DNA of 64,000 bases from Acidaminococcus fermentans (GCF_009696675.1 NZ_VULN01000011.1:1-64000), one strand, 5' to 3'; positions 6,596-16,212 are shown, counted from the first letter of the stretch. Program-made: numbers and translations. The notes: generated by a model from the letters alone, not told the origin.

Positions 6596-7769
6596 ACATC
6601 CTCAGCATCAATTCTTTTTCCACTACTTTCCCGTCCTGCACATACACCCGGGGCACCCGCTTGCTGATGTTGCAGGTGATTTCGTAGGGAATGGTGCCGG
6701 CCAGAGCGGCCAATTCATCCAGGGACTGATGGGTGCCGAACAGTTCCAGTTCGCTGCCCACGTCCACTTTCGGCTTGTCCGTCAGGTCCACCATGCACAT
6801 ATCCATGCAGATCCGTCCCCGCTGGGGAGCCAGGCCCTGTTCCGTCACGAAACCGCACCGGTTGGACAGGCAGCGCATGAACCCGTCGGCGTACCCGATG
6901 GGCGCCACCCCCATCCGGGTGGTCCTGTCACAGGTGTAGATGCCTCCGTAGCTGATCCTGGTCCCTTTGGGATAGATCTTGATGGTGCTGATGGTGGTCT
7001 TCACCGCCATCACCGGCTTCAGCCCCAGGATCCGGGCGTGTTCTCCATAGCCGTAAAGCAGCAGCCCCGGCCGGACCATGTCCAGATGGGTATCGGGGAA
7101 CAGGGTGGTGGCTCCGGTATTGGCGCAGTGGCGGAGTTTGAATTTCTTTCCGGTCCGTTTTTCCACTTCGTCGCAGACATTTTTGAACAGTTGGAACTGG
7201 TGCCGGGTATAGGCCAGGGCCTCTTCTCCCGGTTCATCAGCCACAGCGAAATGGGTGAAGATCCCTTCCGGCTCCAGCCCGGACAGACTGCAGGCGTGGA
7301 TGATTCCCTCCACCCCGTGTTCGAAATAATCTCCCTCGCAGATGTACCCCAGCCGGGACATGCCCGTATCCACCTTCACATGGATCTTCAGGGTTCCCCC
7401 GTACTTCACGGCTTCTTCACTGTATTCCAGGGCCTTGGCTTCACAGGTCACCGCCTGGGTGATGTTGAAGCAGATCAGCCGGTCCACCTGTTCCCGGGGG
7501 GTATGGCCCAGGATCAGGATGGGCATGGTGATGCCGTTGAACCGGAGTTCCATGGCTTCGTCGATGCTGCTCACCGCCAGATAGTTGGCGCCCAGGGACT
7601 GGAGCAGTTTCCCCACCTGGACGGCTCCGTGGCCGTAGGCATCCGCCTTCACCACTCCCAGGAATTTCACCTTGGGTCCGATGTGTTCCCGGATTTTATG
7701 ATAGTTGTAGGCCAGGGCGTCCAGATCGATTTCCGCCCAGGTACGGCGCAGCGTAGATTTCATGTTCAT
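6594..7769 (-). CDS. alr: Alanine racemase
   Basis: This PLP enzyme converts L-alanine to D-alanine for peptidoglycan in the cytoplasm. VVKADAYGHGA near the N-terminus contains the lysine that binds PLP. RISYGGIYTCDR holds the second catalytic base, Tyr. The C-terminal beta domain is present, and the length (391 aa) is normal. The start at 7769 is chosen because AAAGGGG lies just before it. A slightly longer frame upstream lacks such a site. Confidence 0.95.
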   Translation of the reverse strand: MNMKSTLRRTWAEIDLDALAYNYHKIREHIGPKVKFLGVVKADAYGHGAVQVGKLLQSLGANYLAVSSIDEAMELRFNGITMPILILGHTPREQVDRLICFNITQAVTCEAKALEYSEEAVKYGGTLKIHVKVDTGMSRLGYICEGDYFEHGVEGIIHACSLSGLEPEGIFTHFAVADEPGEEALAYTRHQFQLFKNVCDEVEKRTGKKFKLRHCANTGATTLFPDTHLDMVRPGLLLYGYGEHARILGLKPVMAVKTTISTIKIYPKGTRISYGGIYTCDRTTRMGVAPIGYADGFMRCLSNRCGFVTEQGLAPQRGRICMDMCMVDLTDKPKVDVGSELELFGTHQSLDELAALAGTIPYEITCNISKRVPRVYVQDGKVVEKELMLRM

Positions 7770-7851
7770 ATCCCCTTTGCAGAAGGCCACGGCTCAAGGC
7801 AGGCCCATTTCTCTGCTTTATGATACCACATTTTTTCGGCCAGGGCACGGT

Positions 7852-8859
7852 TTACTGGCCGAAGCTCTTTTCCAGGGCTTTCCACTGGTACCGGGGATTC
7901 ACTCCCAACACCGCATGGACCAGGGTCCCCTGGGGATTTTCCTGGAGTTGTCCGTTCTTGTCCACGGTGATCCGCCGGTCCTCCACGGCGAACTGTTCCG
8001 GAGCCAGCTGATAGAGCACCGGGAAAATAGCCGGCAGCACCGCCGCATTCTCTTCCCCGGTTTTGGCATGGGCAGCCTGGTTGGCCCGGATCAGATCCAG
8101 GAATTCCGGCCAGGTACCCTGCCGGGACAGATTCTGGAGCTCTTCTTCTTCAATGTACTGGGTACCGGTGAGTTCCACCGGGAACAGGGTAATGTCCAAT
8201 CCGCTTTCCATTACGATTTTCACCGCTTTGGGGTCCCAGGCGAAGTTGGCTTCCCCCAGGGTTTCCGGATCCGGAGCCGCCAATTGGCCTCCCAGGATGT
8301 ACACCTGGTCGATCCGGCTTTTGATGTCCGGATCCTGGACCAGGACTGCCAGGGTGGACAGAGGGCCGGTGGCCACATAGGTGATGTGCCGGTGCTGTTT
8401 CAGTTTTTCCCGGGCTTCTTCCAGGCTGCCGGGCTGAACCAGTTTCCGGCCGTTTTTTTCGTTTTTATCCCGGAAGGTATCCGAAAGGCCCAAAAGACCA
8501 TCCTTCCCGTTGAATCCGGGTTCCCGGTATCTGGGCTTTTTCCCCTTCCAGGGACGGTCCGCCCCGTGGTATACCGGCAGATCCAGTTCCAGATCCCCCA
8601 GGACCAGCACCAGGTTGCTGCTGGTCTGCTTTTCCGGGGCATTGCCATAGGTAGCCAGAACCAGATCCGGTACCACCTGCCTTTGCTTCATCAGAAACAG
8701 GGCCAGGGCATCATCGCTGCCCGGATCGCTGTCAAAGACCAGGGACGGGGCTCCTGCCGTTTCTCCTGCCGCAGCTCCGGAAATCCCGGGGATGCTGAAG
8801 GTACAGGCACATATCAGGCCTGCCACCAGCAAAGCCAGTTTTTTCTGTATGTTCACCAA
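7852..8859 (-). CDS. Exported nucleoside hydrolase-family protein
   Basis: This inosine/uridine-preferring nucleoside hydrolase relative would cleave ribonucleosides to base and ribose. The metal-binding N-terminal motif appears as FDSDPGSDDALAL, and YVATGPLSTLAVLVQDPDI and YILGGQL match the family. It begins with a clear signal peptide, so it should act outside the cytoplasm, unusual for this family. The start is taken as TTG 8859, nine bases after GGGAGG; GTG at the next codon is an alternative. In the C-terminal part I could not find the usual HDPLA-like motif with the last metal-binding Asp (the region reads AAVLPAIFPVLY), so activity is uncertain. Confidence 0.8.
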   Translation of the reverse strand: MVNIQKKLALLVAGLICACTFSIPGISGAAAGETAGAPSLVFDSDPGSDDALALFLMKQRQVVPDLVLATYGNAPEKQTSSNLVLVLGDLELDLPVYHGADRPWKGKKPRYREPGFNGKDGLLGLSDTFRDKNEKNGRKLVQPGSLEEAREKLKQHRHITYVATGPLSTLAVLVQDPDIKSRIDQVYILGGQLAAPDPETLGEANFAWDPKAVKIVMESGLDITLFPVELTGTQYIEEEELQNLSRQGTWPEFLDLIRANQAAHAKTGEENAAVLPAIFPVLYQLAPEQFAVEDRRITVDKNGQLQENPQGTLVHAVLGVNPRYQWKALEKSFGQ

Positions 8860-8933
8860 GGTACCAAACCTCCCATTGTCAAAAATAACCATGGAATAGT
8901 ATAGTACGGAAGAAGAAAGGTGGCAAGGGAAAG

Positions 8934-8948
8934 CGGATATGGTATAAT
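8934..8948 (+). promoter_or_regulatory. Extended -10 promoter of the PH-domain gene
   Basis: A TATAAT at 8943-8948 is preceded by TGG, giving the extended -10 form TGnTATAAT. The -35 region is weak. It lies about 36 bases before the start codon at 8984. Confidence 0.5.
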
Positions 8949-8983
8949 CGGGGAAGACGACAATCATGAAGGAGAGATGCACT

Positions 8984-9535
8984 ATGGAACCCAATCCGCA
9001 GGAAAATCCCGAAACAGCGGAAAACAGCCAGGCGTCCCCGGATACAGCGGCGGACGCTTCGGAAGAAAAAAAGACGGAACAGACGGAAGCTCAGGCTTCC
9101 CAGGAGGCAGCCGCCCCAAACCTGCCGGCGGAAGATGAGGCAGAAGAGGCGGAAACCCGGCCCATGGACGAAGAAGAAGAGAAACCCCTGGCCCGGGCGG
9201 ACCGGTCCCTGATGTATTTTTTCTGGCCTCTGGTGGTGCTGATTCTGTACGTGCCGGCAGGGCTGATCTGGCTCTGCTTCCGGTTCATGTACTATAAATC
9301 CCAGCTGCTGCTCCTTACCAATAAACGGCTGGTGCTGTTCAAAGGAGCATTCAAGAAGAAGCAGTATATGATTCCCCTGGACATGGCCGCCCAGATGACC
9401 ATGGAACAGGGATTCCTGGGCCGGAAAGCCGGCTACGGCACCCTGGTCATCGGAAAAGGCAAAGAAGCGATCCGGTACGATTACGTCCGGGATCCGGAGA
9501 AGTTCATAAAGAAGTGCAAAGAGGCTGTGAATTGA
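8984..9535 (+). CDS. Membrane-anchored bacterial PH domain protein
   Basis: The first about 65 residues are a disordered, strongly acidic Glu/Ala/Pro-rich tail. Then follow a hydrophobic helix pair (YFFWPLVVLILYVPAGLIWL) and a compact C-terminal bacterial PH-like domain (LLLTNKRLVLFKGAFKKKQYMIPL to AIRYDYVRDPEKF). The AAGGAGAG before ATG 8984 decides the start over the upstream in-frame ATG at 8966. Function is unknown; proteins of this build are small membrane proteins of general use. An inverted repeat covers the stop codon. Confidence 0.75.
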   Translation: MEPNPQENPETAENSQASPDTAADASEEKKTEQTEAQASQEAAAPNLPAEDEAEEAETRPMDEEEEKPLARADRSLMYFFWPLVVLILYVPAGLIWLCFRFMYYKSQLLLLTNKRLVLFKGAFKKKQYMIPLDMAAQMTMEQGFLGRKAGYGTLVIGKGKEAIRYDYVRDPEKFIKKCKEAVN

Positions 9536-9596
9536 TTCACAGCCTCAGCCGCGGCCCCAAAAAGGGGACTGTTGCACATGCAACAGTCCCCTTTTT
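9523..9596. terminator. Double hairpin terminator between convergent genes
   Basis: The first hairpin, GAGGCTGTGAAT with ATTCACAGCCTC (9523-9547), spans the stop codon of the PH-domain gene. The second, AAAAAGGGGACTGTTGC with GCAACAGTCCCCTTTTT (9559-9596), is a long bidirectional terminator of the GTTGC/GCAAC family and also serves the convergent ABC exporter gene. Confidence 0.9.
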
Positions 9597-9597
9597 G

Positions 9598-11472
9598 TCA
9601 TTCCAGCTCAAACGCTCCCGTGTACAGCTGCCAGTACATCCCCTTCTGGGCCAGCAGCTGTTCATGGGTTCCCTGCTCCCGGATCCTGCCGTGATCCAGC
9701 ACCAGGATCTGATCAGCGTTCCGGACGGTGGACAGCCGGTGGGCGATGACGAATACGGTCCGCCCTTCCATCAGGGCATCCATCCCCTGCTGGACAATCT
9801 GTTCGGTCCGGGTGTCGATGCTGGAGGTGGCTTCGTCCAAAATCATCACCGGAGGATCCGCCACCGCCGCCCGGGCAATGGCCAGCAGCTGGCACTGGCC
9901 CTGGCTGAGCCCGGCACCGGCCCCTTTCAGCACTGTAGCATACCCCTGGGGCAGGTGCCGGATAAAGTCGTCCGCTCCGGCCCTTTTGGCCGCCGCCACA
10001 CATTCCTCATCGGTGGCGTCCAGCCGTCCGTACCGGATGTTTTCCAGCACCGTGGCGGTAAACAGCACCGTATCCTGGAGCACCATGCCCAGGGACCGGC
10101 GGAGAGCCCCTTTCCGGATCTGTTCCAGAGGGATCCCGTCATAGGTGATGGACCCGGAAGCAATGTCGTAGAACCGGGTGAGCAGGTTGGTGATGGTGGT
10201 CTTCCCGGCGCCGGTGGCCCCTACCAGGGCGATTTTCTGGCCGGGCAGGGCATCGATGGAAATATCCTGGAGGATGGGTTTACCCTTTTCATACCCGAAA
10301 TCCACATGGCGGAAATGGACCTCTCCCTGGAGAGGCTGCAGTTCTTCCTTTCCCGCTTTTCCCGGCAGCACCCAGGCCCAGTGCCGGACCCCAGTGCCTT
10401 CTTCCAGAGGCCGCAGTTCCACGGTCCCGCTGTCCTGTTCCGATTTTTCGTCCAAAAGCCCGAAGATCCGTTCCGCCCCGGCCATGCCCATGACCATGGC
10501 GTTGATCTGGGGGGAGATCATCTGGATGTTGGTGGCAAACTGCCGGCTCATGCCCAAAAAGGGCACCATCACCGCCAGGCTGAAGGGCAGCCCGGAAAGG
10601 GACAGGTTGGGCACCTGTTTTTCCAGGAACAGGCCTCCGCAGGCCGCCACGATGATGTAGATCAGATAGCTTACATTGTTCAATATGGGCATCAGGGTGT
10701 TGGAATACTGGTTGGCTTTGCAGGAAGCATCAAAAAGAGCCTGGTTCACCCGGTCGAACTCCGCCCGGGCTGCCCTCTCATGGTTGAACACCTTGATCAC
10801 CTTGCCCCCGTTGATGCTTTCTTCCATGAAGCCTTCACAGTCCGCCAGGGTGTGCTGCTGCTCCATGAAATACCGGGCACTCCGGCCCCCCACTTTCCGG
10901 GTAATGACCACGGACCAGAGGGAGCCTCCCACCACCACAAGGCTCATCCACAGGCTGTAATACAGCATAATGGCCAAAAGCACCGTCAGCGTCACAGCGG
11001 TGACGCATAACTGGGGAAAAGACTGGGAAATCATCTGCCGGAGGGCTTCCACGTCGTTGGTGTAATAGCTCATGATGTCCCCCCGCTGGTGCCGGTCGAA
11101 ATACCCCAGAGGCAGGGTTTCCATATGGGTGAACAGCTTTTCCCGGAATTTGGCCAGACTCCCCTGGTTGAATACCGCCAGCAGCTGGTTGTAGGTTACA
11201 TTGGCCAGAAGGCTCACCAGGTACAGCAGGGCCAGGATCCGCACATAGCCGTAGATTTCCGGCTGGACCGCCGCCCAGGGCAGCTGCTGGTTCCAGGCCC
11301 TTTCCAGCACGGCCACCACCTTCTGCATGAAGATCCCGGGCAGGGACAGGATTCCCGCATTGATGAAGATCAGCACCAGGATCCCGGGCAGCAGCCGGGG
11401 ATAGAACCCCCACAGGGGCCGGAAGAACCGCCAGGCTTTTTTCCAGCTGAAGATGTTTTTCTTCTCAGCCAT
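9598..11472 (-). CDS. Heterodimeric ABC exporter, subunit with intact catalytic site
   Basis: This 624-residue half-transporter has an N-terminal six-helix transmembrane domain and a C-terminal nucleotide-binding domain. Visible are Walker A GATGAGKTT, signature LSQGQ, Walker B VMILDEATSSID with the catalytic Glu, and the switch His in VIAHRLST. It overlaps the end of the upstream half-transporter by 8 bases, so the two are translated together and almost certainly pair, like BmrC/BmrD-type multidrug exporters. The start MAEKKNI at 11472 follows GGAGGGG. Substrate is not predictable; lipid or drug export is usual. Confidence 0.9.
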   Translation of the reverse strand: MAEKKNIFSWKKAWRFFRPLWGFYPRLLPGILVLIFINAGILSLPGIFMQKVVAVLERAWNQQLPWAAVQPEIYGYVRILALLYLVSLLANVTYNQLLAVFNQGSLAKFREKLFTHMETLPLGYFDRHQRGDIMSYYTNDVEALRQMISQSFPQLCVTAVTLTVLLAIMLYYSLWMSLVVVGGSLWSVVITRKVGGRSARYFMEQQHTLADCEGFMEESINGGKVIKVFNHERAARAEFDRVNQALFDASCKANQYSNTLMPILNNVSYLIYIIVAACGGLFLEKQVPNLSLSGLPFSLAVMVPFLGMSRQFATNIQMISPQINAMVMGMAGAERIFGLLDEKSEQDSGTVELRPLEEGTGVRHWAWVLPGKAGKEELQPLQGEVHFRHVDFGYEKGKPILQDISIDALPGQKIALVGATGAGKTTITNLLTRFYDIASGSITYDGIPLEQIRKGALRRSLGMVLQDTVLFTATVLENIRYGRLDATDEECVAAAKRAGADDFIRHLPQGYATVLKGAGAGLSQGQCQLLAIARAAVADPPVMILDEATSSIDTRTEQIVQQGMDALMEGRTVFVIAHRLSTVRNADQILVLDHGRIREQGTHEQLLAQKGMYWQLYTGAFELE

Positions 11473-13276
11473 GGAGCGTCCCCTCCTTTTCCCTTTCTTT
11501 TTCCAGCAGATTCTGGGACCGGGCCATTTCCTGGTAGATGTCATCGGTCCGGAGCAGCTCTCCATGGGTACCCATACCGTGGATCCGTCCCTTGTCCAGC
11601 ACCAGGATCCGGTCCGCCCGTTCCACGGAAGACAGCCGCTGGGCGATGATGAAGGTGGTGGTGCCGGGAAGGGCCGTGGCCAGGGCGTCCCAGATGGCCC
11701 GGTCCGTCCGGGTGTCCACTGCCGACGTGCTGTCGTCCAGGATCAGGATCCTGGGCCGTTTCAACAGGGCCCGGGCAATGCACAGCCGCTGTTTCTGGCC
11801 TCCGGACAGGTTGGTGCCCCCCTGTTCGATCCAGGTGTCATATCCTTTGGGCAGCCTCCGGATGAATTCGTCCGCACAGGCCCACCGGCAGGCTTCTTCC
11901 AGTTGGGCCTGGGTGGCATGGGGATTTCCCCAGCGCAGGTTGTCCGCCACCGTACCGGAAAACAGCAGGTTTTTCTGGAGCACCATGGCCACGTTTTCCC
12001 GGAGGGTTTCCAAGTCGTACCGGCGCACGTCCACCCCGCCCACCTGGACAGAGCCGGCAGTCACATCATAGAGCCGGGGAATCAGCTGGACCAGGGAGGA
12101 TTTGCCGCTGCCGGTGCCTCCCACGATTCCCACCACTTCCCCGCTCCGAACGGACAGGGTAATGTCCTGGAGCACCGGTTCCCCGGTACTCCCTTCATAT
12201 TGAAAAGAGACCCCCTGGAAATCCACAGAGCCGTCCCGGACGGTTTTCACCGGATCAGCCGGGGAAGTGAGGGTACTGGCTTCTTCCAGCACTTCCCGGA
12301 CCCGCTGGACCGATTCTTCCGTAAAGGTAAGCATCACCATGATCATGGACAGCATCATGAGGGATCCCAGGATCTGGAAGCTGTAGGTGAGCAGGGTGGA
12401 AAACTGGCCAATGTCCAGCAGCCGGCCCCGGGTGGTGACGATGAGCCGGGAGCCCTGGGTCAAAAGGAAAATCATGACCCCGTAAATGCAGATCTGCATG
12501 AGCGGGTTGTTCAGGGCCACGTACCGTTCCCCTTTGGTGAAGATGGCCTGGACCTTCCGTGCGGTTTCATCGAATTTGGCGATTTCCGTTTTTTCCCGGA
12601 CAAAGGATTTTACCACCCGGATGCCCTTGATGTTTTCCTCCACCTTGTAGTTCAGGGCATCGTACTGAGGGAAGCCTTTCCGGAAAAGGCCCACGGACAG
12701 CACGGCAATTTTATACAGTCCATAGCCCAGAATGGGGATCACCACCAGAAAGCACAGGGCCATCCGTCCCCCCATGTACCAGGCCATGAAGAAGGAGGCC
12801 AGCAGGTTGAAGGGGGCCCGGAAGGCGGTGCGCACCAGCATCATGAAGGCCATCTGGATATTCTGGATGTCCGTGGTGAGGCGGGTCACCAGGGAGGCGG
12901 AGGAGAACCGGTCCATATTCCCGAAGGAAAATTCCTGGATCTGATAGAACACGTCCTGGCGGAGATTCTTGGCAAAACCGCAGGAAGCCCGGGCGCAAGT
13001 GATTCCGGCCACATAGCCGCAGGCTAGGGCGCACAGAGCCATGAGGAGCAGGATCCCCGCATAGTGGAGGATCCGGTCCAGTCCGCAGCCTGCCTTCACC
13101 TCATTGACCAGCAGAGCGATTTCATAGGGGATCAGGGCCTCGAACACCACTTCCCCCATGACGGTAATGGGAGTCAGCAGAGCATCTTTTTTGAATTCCC
13201 GGAGGGACCGGAGCATCATCAGCCAGGAACCCTGGCGGGAAACCCCTGCCCCTGATTTTCGGTTGTTGTTTTCCAT
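11465..13276 (-). CDS. Heterodimeric ABC exporter, subunit with degenerate site
   Basis: This 603-residue half-transporter is the partner of the gene that overlaps its stop codon. It has Walker A GGTGSGKSS and a canonical LSGGQ signature. Its Walker B reads ILILDDSTSAVD, with Asp replacing the catalytic Glu, and the switch region reads IIAQRLSS, with Gln replacing His. This is the expected pattern of the degenerate site in asymmetric ABC exporters, where only one of two ATP sites is fully active. The start at 13276 (MENNN) is preceded by AGGGGA. Confidence 0.9.
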   Translation of the reverse strand: MENNNRKSGAGVSRQGSWLMMLRSLREFKKDALLTPITVMGEVVFEALIPYEIALLVNEVKAGCGLDRILHYAGILLLMALCALACGYVAGITCARASCGFAKNLRQDVFYQIQEFSFGNMDRFSSASLVTRLTTDIQNIQMAFMMLVRTAFRAPFNLLASFFMAWYMGGRMALCFLVVIPILGYGLYKIAVLSVGLFRKGFPQYDALNYKVEENIKGIRVVKSFVREKTEIAKFDETARKVQAIFTKGERYVALNNPLMQICIYGVMIFLLTQGSRLIVTTRGRLLDIGQFSTLLTYSFQILGSLMMLSMIMVMLTFTEESVQRVREVLEEASTLTSPADPVKTVRDGSVDFQGVSFQYEGSTGEPVLQDITLSVRSGEVVGIVGGTGSGKSSLVQLIPRLYDVTAGSVQVGGVDVRRYDLETLRENVAMVLQKNLLFSGTVADNLRWGNPHATQAQLEEACRWACADEFIRRLPKGYDTWIEQGGTNLSGGQKQRLCIARALLKRPRILILDDSTSAVDTRTDRAIWDALATALPGTTTFIIAQRLSSVERADRILVLDKGRIHGMGTHGELLRTDDIYQEMARSQNLLEKEREKEGTLHG

Positions 13277-13324
13277 AGCACATCCCCTGTTTCCGTTAGT
13301 ATGAACTATCTTATAGCTTACCAT

Positions 13325-13360
13325 AAAAAAGGAGCTGCTGCACGGGCAACAGCTCCTTTA
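13325..13360 (-). terminator. Terminator of the ComF-type gene
   Basis: GGAGCTG and CAGCTCC with inner TGC/GCA pairs form a hairpin (13331-13356). A T run follows on the minus strand, immediately after the stop of the gene at 13361. It separates the comF-recD2 transcript from the ABC pair. Confidence 0.8.
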
Positions 13361-14035
13361 TCAATTCCCACTGGCCAGGGCCAGCGCATAAACCTTTTTC
13401 ACTCCTCCCTGCTTCAGGGTCCGGGCGGCTTCTTCCAAGGTGCTGCCGGTGGTGCAGATGTCGTCGCAGAGCAGCACGATATCCGGCAGATTTTCCTGCC
13501 GGACCAGGGTGAAGCATCCTTTGATGTTCTTTTTCCGTTCTTCCGGGGTCAGGCCGTACTGGGGCCGGGTGCTCCGGTTCCGGATCAGCAGGGTCTCCCA
13601 CCGGTACCCTTCCTGCCGGCACCAGGGCCGGAAGATTTCTTCCGGCAGGTCGTATCCCCGTTTTTTCCGCCGCCGGGGATCCGTGGGGATGCCGGTGGCA
13701 CACAGGGTCACTTCCGGAGGCAGGTCCCAGGAGAATTTCCCCTCCTGGCGGATCCCCCGGGCCCATTCTTCCCCCAGCCGGGGCAGCAGGTCCTCCCGCC
13801 CCTGAAATTTGGCCTGCTGGAGGGTTTTCTGGATGGCCCCGGCGTAATCCAACAGGAAGAACATCCCGTCCACATGGGGACAGTCCAGACTCCCGGGATG
13901 GAAAGAACGGGGATGCCACACCCCTTCCCGGCACCGGCCGCACAGGACCCCCGGTTCCCGGACCTCCTCCCCGCAGCCGGGACAGCAGTGGGGATAGAAC
14001 AGGGACTGGAGCAGGGCAAGGATGGATGAGAACAT
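13361..14035 (-). CDS. ComF family protein (phosphoribosyltransferase fold)
   Basis: This ComFC-like protein is of the kind used in DNA uptake and natural transformation. The N-terminus has a four-cysteine zinc-binding module (PHCCPGCGEE and VLCGRC). The C-terminus has the phosphoribosyltransferase PRPP motif VLLCDDICTTGST. Length (224 aa) is normal. The ATG at 14035 follows GAAGAGG; a GTG at 14050 that overlaps the recD2 stop is a plausible alternative. It is co-transcribed with recD2 just upstream. Confidence 0.88.
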   Translation of the reverse strand: MFSSILALLQSLFYPHCCPGCGEEVREPGVLCGRCREGVWHPRSFHPGSLDCPHVDGMFFLLDYAGAIQKTLQQAKFQGREDLLPRLGEEWARGIRQEGKFSWDLPPEVTLCATGIPTDPRRRKKRGYDLPEEIFRPWCRQEGYRWETLLIRNRSTRPQYGLTPEERKKNIKGCFTLVRQENLPDIVLLCDDICTTGSTLEEAARTLKQGGVKKVYALALASGN

Positions 14036-14046
14036 GGTGCACCTCT

Positions 14047-16212
14047 TCACTCACTGTACCTTTTCAGCCGTTCCGCCAGGAGACTGTAACGCTTCCGGGT
14101 CCGGTCATTGCCTACAGCGGCGGCCAGGGCTTTTTTGCTCCCGGCCAGGTACACCTGCTTTTTGGCCCGGGTGATGGCGGTATAGAACAGGTTCCGCTGG
14201 AGCAGGATGTAGTGGCTCAATACCAATGGCATGAGCACCACGGCATATTCGCTGCCCTGGCTTTTGTGGACGCTCATGGCATAGGCCAGCCGCAGATCGG
14301 AGATTTCCGCCCCTTCGTAGGTCACCGCCTCCCCTTCCGCCCGGTCCGGGAAGTCCACGGTCACATAGGCTCCCTGGATGCTCCGGATCCGGCCGATGTC
14401 CCCGTTGAACACGTTCTTTTCATAATTGTTCCGGATCTGCATCACCTTGTCCCCTTCCCGGAGCAGCAGGAAGCTTCCCCGGTACTCCTGTTTTTCCGGG
14501 TCCGGGGGATTCATCCGGGCCTGGAGCAGGTTGTTCAGGTTCTCCACCCCGCACAGGTTCTTATGCATGGGGGTAAGCACCTGGAGGCTGTCCTGGGGTT
14601 GGGTCCGGGCCAGATGGGCATAAAGGTCCACAATATAGTGCATGGTTTCCTCTTCCGTGGCAAATTCCCGGAAGCTGAAATCCTTCTCCCCTTCCCATTG
14701 GGGCATCAGCCCCTGGTTGATCCGGTGGGCATTCCGGACTATGGGGCTCAGTTCCGCCTGACGGAACACGTTTTCCAGCCGGACAATGGGCATGGTGCCG
14801 CTGCGGATAATGTCCTGGAGCACGGAGCCGGGCCCCACACTGGGCAGCTGGTCCACATCCCCCACCAGGATCAGCCGGCAGCCCAGCGGCAGAGCCTTCA
14901 GCAGGTTGTACATCAGCACGATGTCCATCATGGAGGCTTCGTCCACAATCACCGCATCCGCCTCCAGGGGATTGTCCTCATCCCGGCCCCAATAGGAATC
15001 CCCTTCTCCGTTGGGAGTGTATTCCAAGAGCCGGTGGACCGTAAGAGCCGGCTTCCCGGCGCTTTCCGACAGACGCTTGGCCGCCCGTCCTGTAGGCGCT
15101 GCCAGCAGGATCTTGCACCCGGCCTGTTCCATCACCGACAGGATTCCCTTCACCACGGTGGTTTTCCCGGTGCCGGGACCCCCGGTGAGCACAAAGACCC
15201 CATGGTCCACGGACGCCTTCACCGCTTCCGCCTGTTCCGGGGCCAGCTGGATCCGTTCATCCTGTTCCCATTCCCGGATGATCTTCTGGTAGTCCACCTT
15301 CCACAGGGCGTTCACATTGTCCCGAAGGGCCAGGAGCCGCCGGGCCACCCCTTCTTCCGCCCGGTACAGGTATTCCGGATACACGTCCACATGGTCCCCC
15401 TGGTCCTCCACCCGGAGCAGGTTGTCCCGGAGCAGCTGGTCGAAGACCTGACGCACTTCCAGAGGTTCCACCTGGAGCACTTTGGCCGCCATGGCCACCA
15501 GCCAGGAATCCGGCACACAGGTATGGCCCTGGTTGGCTCCCTGGAGCAGGGTAAAATGGATCCCCGCCCGGATCCGGTCCTCGTCATGTTCATCCACCCC
15601 CAGGTTCCGGGCCAGGGTGTCCGCCGTCCGGAACCCGATCCCGTCCACATCTTCCGCCAGGCAGTAGGGGTTGTTGCTGATCCGGGTCACCGCCGTATTC
15701 CCGTACAGAGCCTGGATCCGGGGAGCGAAGTTGCCGCTGATCCCGTGGCTTTCCAGGAAAAACACCAGTTCCCGGTTTTCCCGGAGTTCTCCATAGGAAG
15801 TCACAATGGCCTCCGCCTTCTTTTTGCCGATGCCGCTGACCTCCCGGAGCCGTTCCGGGAATTTTTCCAGGATCTCCAGGGTATCCTCCCCGAACTTGTC
15901 CACGATCCGCTGGGCCATGGCCGGGCCCACTCCCTTCAGCACCCCGCTGCCCAGCATCTTCACCAGGCCTTCCGCCCCCTTGGGCTGGATGGCTTCCCAG
16001 CTCTGGGCCTGGAACTGACGCCCGAACCGGGGATGTTCCCCCCAGGTGCCCGTAAGCCGCACCTGTTCTCCGGCATAAGGGGCCTGTCCCTTGTAAACAA
16101 TGGAAATGGTCCCCACTTCCGGATTTTCTCCCCGGAAGACACTGAAGGTGCCTGTAGCTGCCTGGAAGACGATATTTTTAATGGTGATTTCGATGGAAAC
16201 GGTTTCGGCCAT
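14047..16212 (-). CDS. recD2: ATP-dependent DNA helicase RecD2
   Basis: This 721-residue SF1B 5'-3' helicase is of the stand-alone RecD2 type and acts in DNA repair without RecBC. An N-terminal OB-like region and helix-hairpin-helix repeats (LGSGVLKGVGPAMAQRI, SGIGKKKAEAIV) precede the motor. Motor motifs include Walker A GGPGTGKTT, IVDEASMMD, LVGDVDQLPSVGPG, and the C-terminal AMSVHKSQGSEY and AITRAKK. The start at 16212 follows AAGGAG at nine bases. It is the first gene of the recD2-comF operon. Confidence 0.95.
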   Translation of the reverse strand: MAETVSIEITIKNIVFQAATGTFSVFRGENPEVGTISIVYKGQAPYAGEQVRLTGTWGEHPRFGRQFQAQSWEAIQPKGAEGLVKMLGSGVLKGVGPAMAQRIVDKFGEDTLEILEKFPERLREVSGIGKKKAEAIVTSYGELRENRELVFFLESHGISGNFAPRIQALYGNTAVTRISNNPYCLAEDVDGIGFRTADTLARNLGVDEHDEDRIRAGIHFTLLQGANQGHTCVPDSWLVAMAAKVLQVEPLEVRQVFDQLLRDNLLRVEDQGDHVDVYPEYLYRAEEGVARRLLALRDNVNALWKVDYQKIIREWEQDERIQLAPEQAEAVKASVDHGVFVLTGGPGTGKTTVVKGILSVMEQAGCKILLAAPTGRAAKRLSESAGKPALTVHRLLEYTPNGEGDSYWGRDEDNPLEADAVIVDEASMMDIVLMYNLLKALPLGCRLILVGDVDQLPSVGPGSVLQDIIRSGTMPIVRLENVFRQAELSPIVRNAHRINQGLMPQWEGEKDFSFREFATEEETMHYIVDLYAHLARTQPQDSLQVLTPMHKNLCGVENLNNLLQARMNPPDPEKQEYRGSFLLLREGDKVMQIRNNYEKNVFNGDIGRIRSIQGAYVTVDFPDRAEGEAVTYEGAEISDLRLAYAMSVHKSQGSEYAVVLMPLVLSHYILLQRNLFYTAITRAKKQVYLAGSKKALAAAVGNDRTRKRYSLLAERLKRYSE

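Noticed and set aside
6570-7823. Long plus-strand frame opposite alr
   Set aside because: This is the antisense frame of a GC-rich gene. Similar His/Gly/Gln-rich shadows lie opposite leuS, ligA, recD2 and rel.
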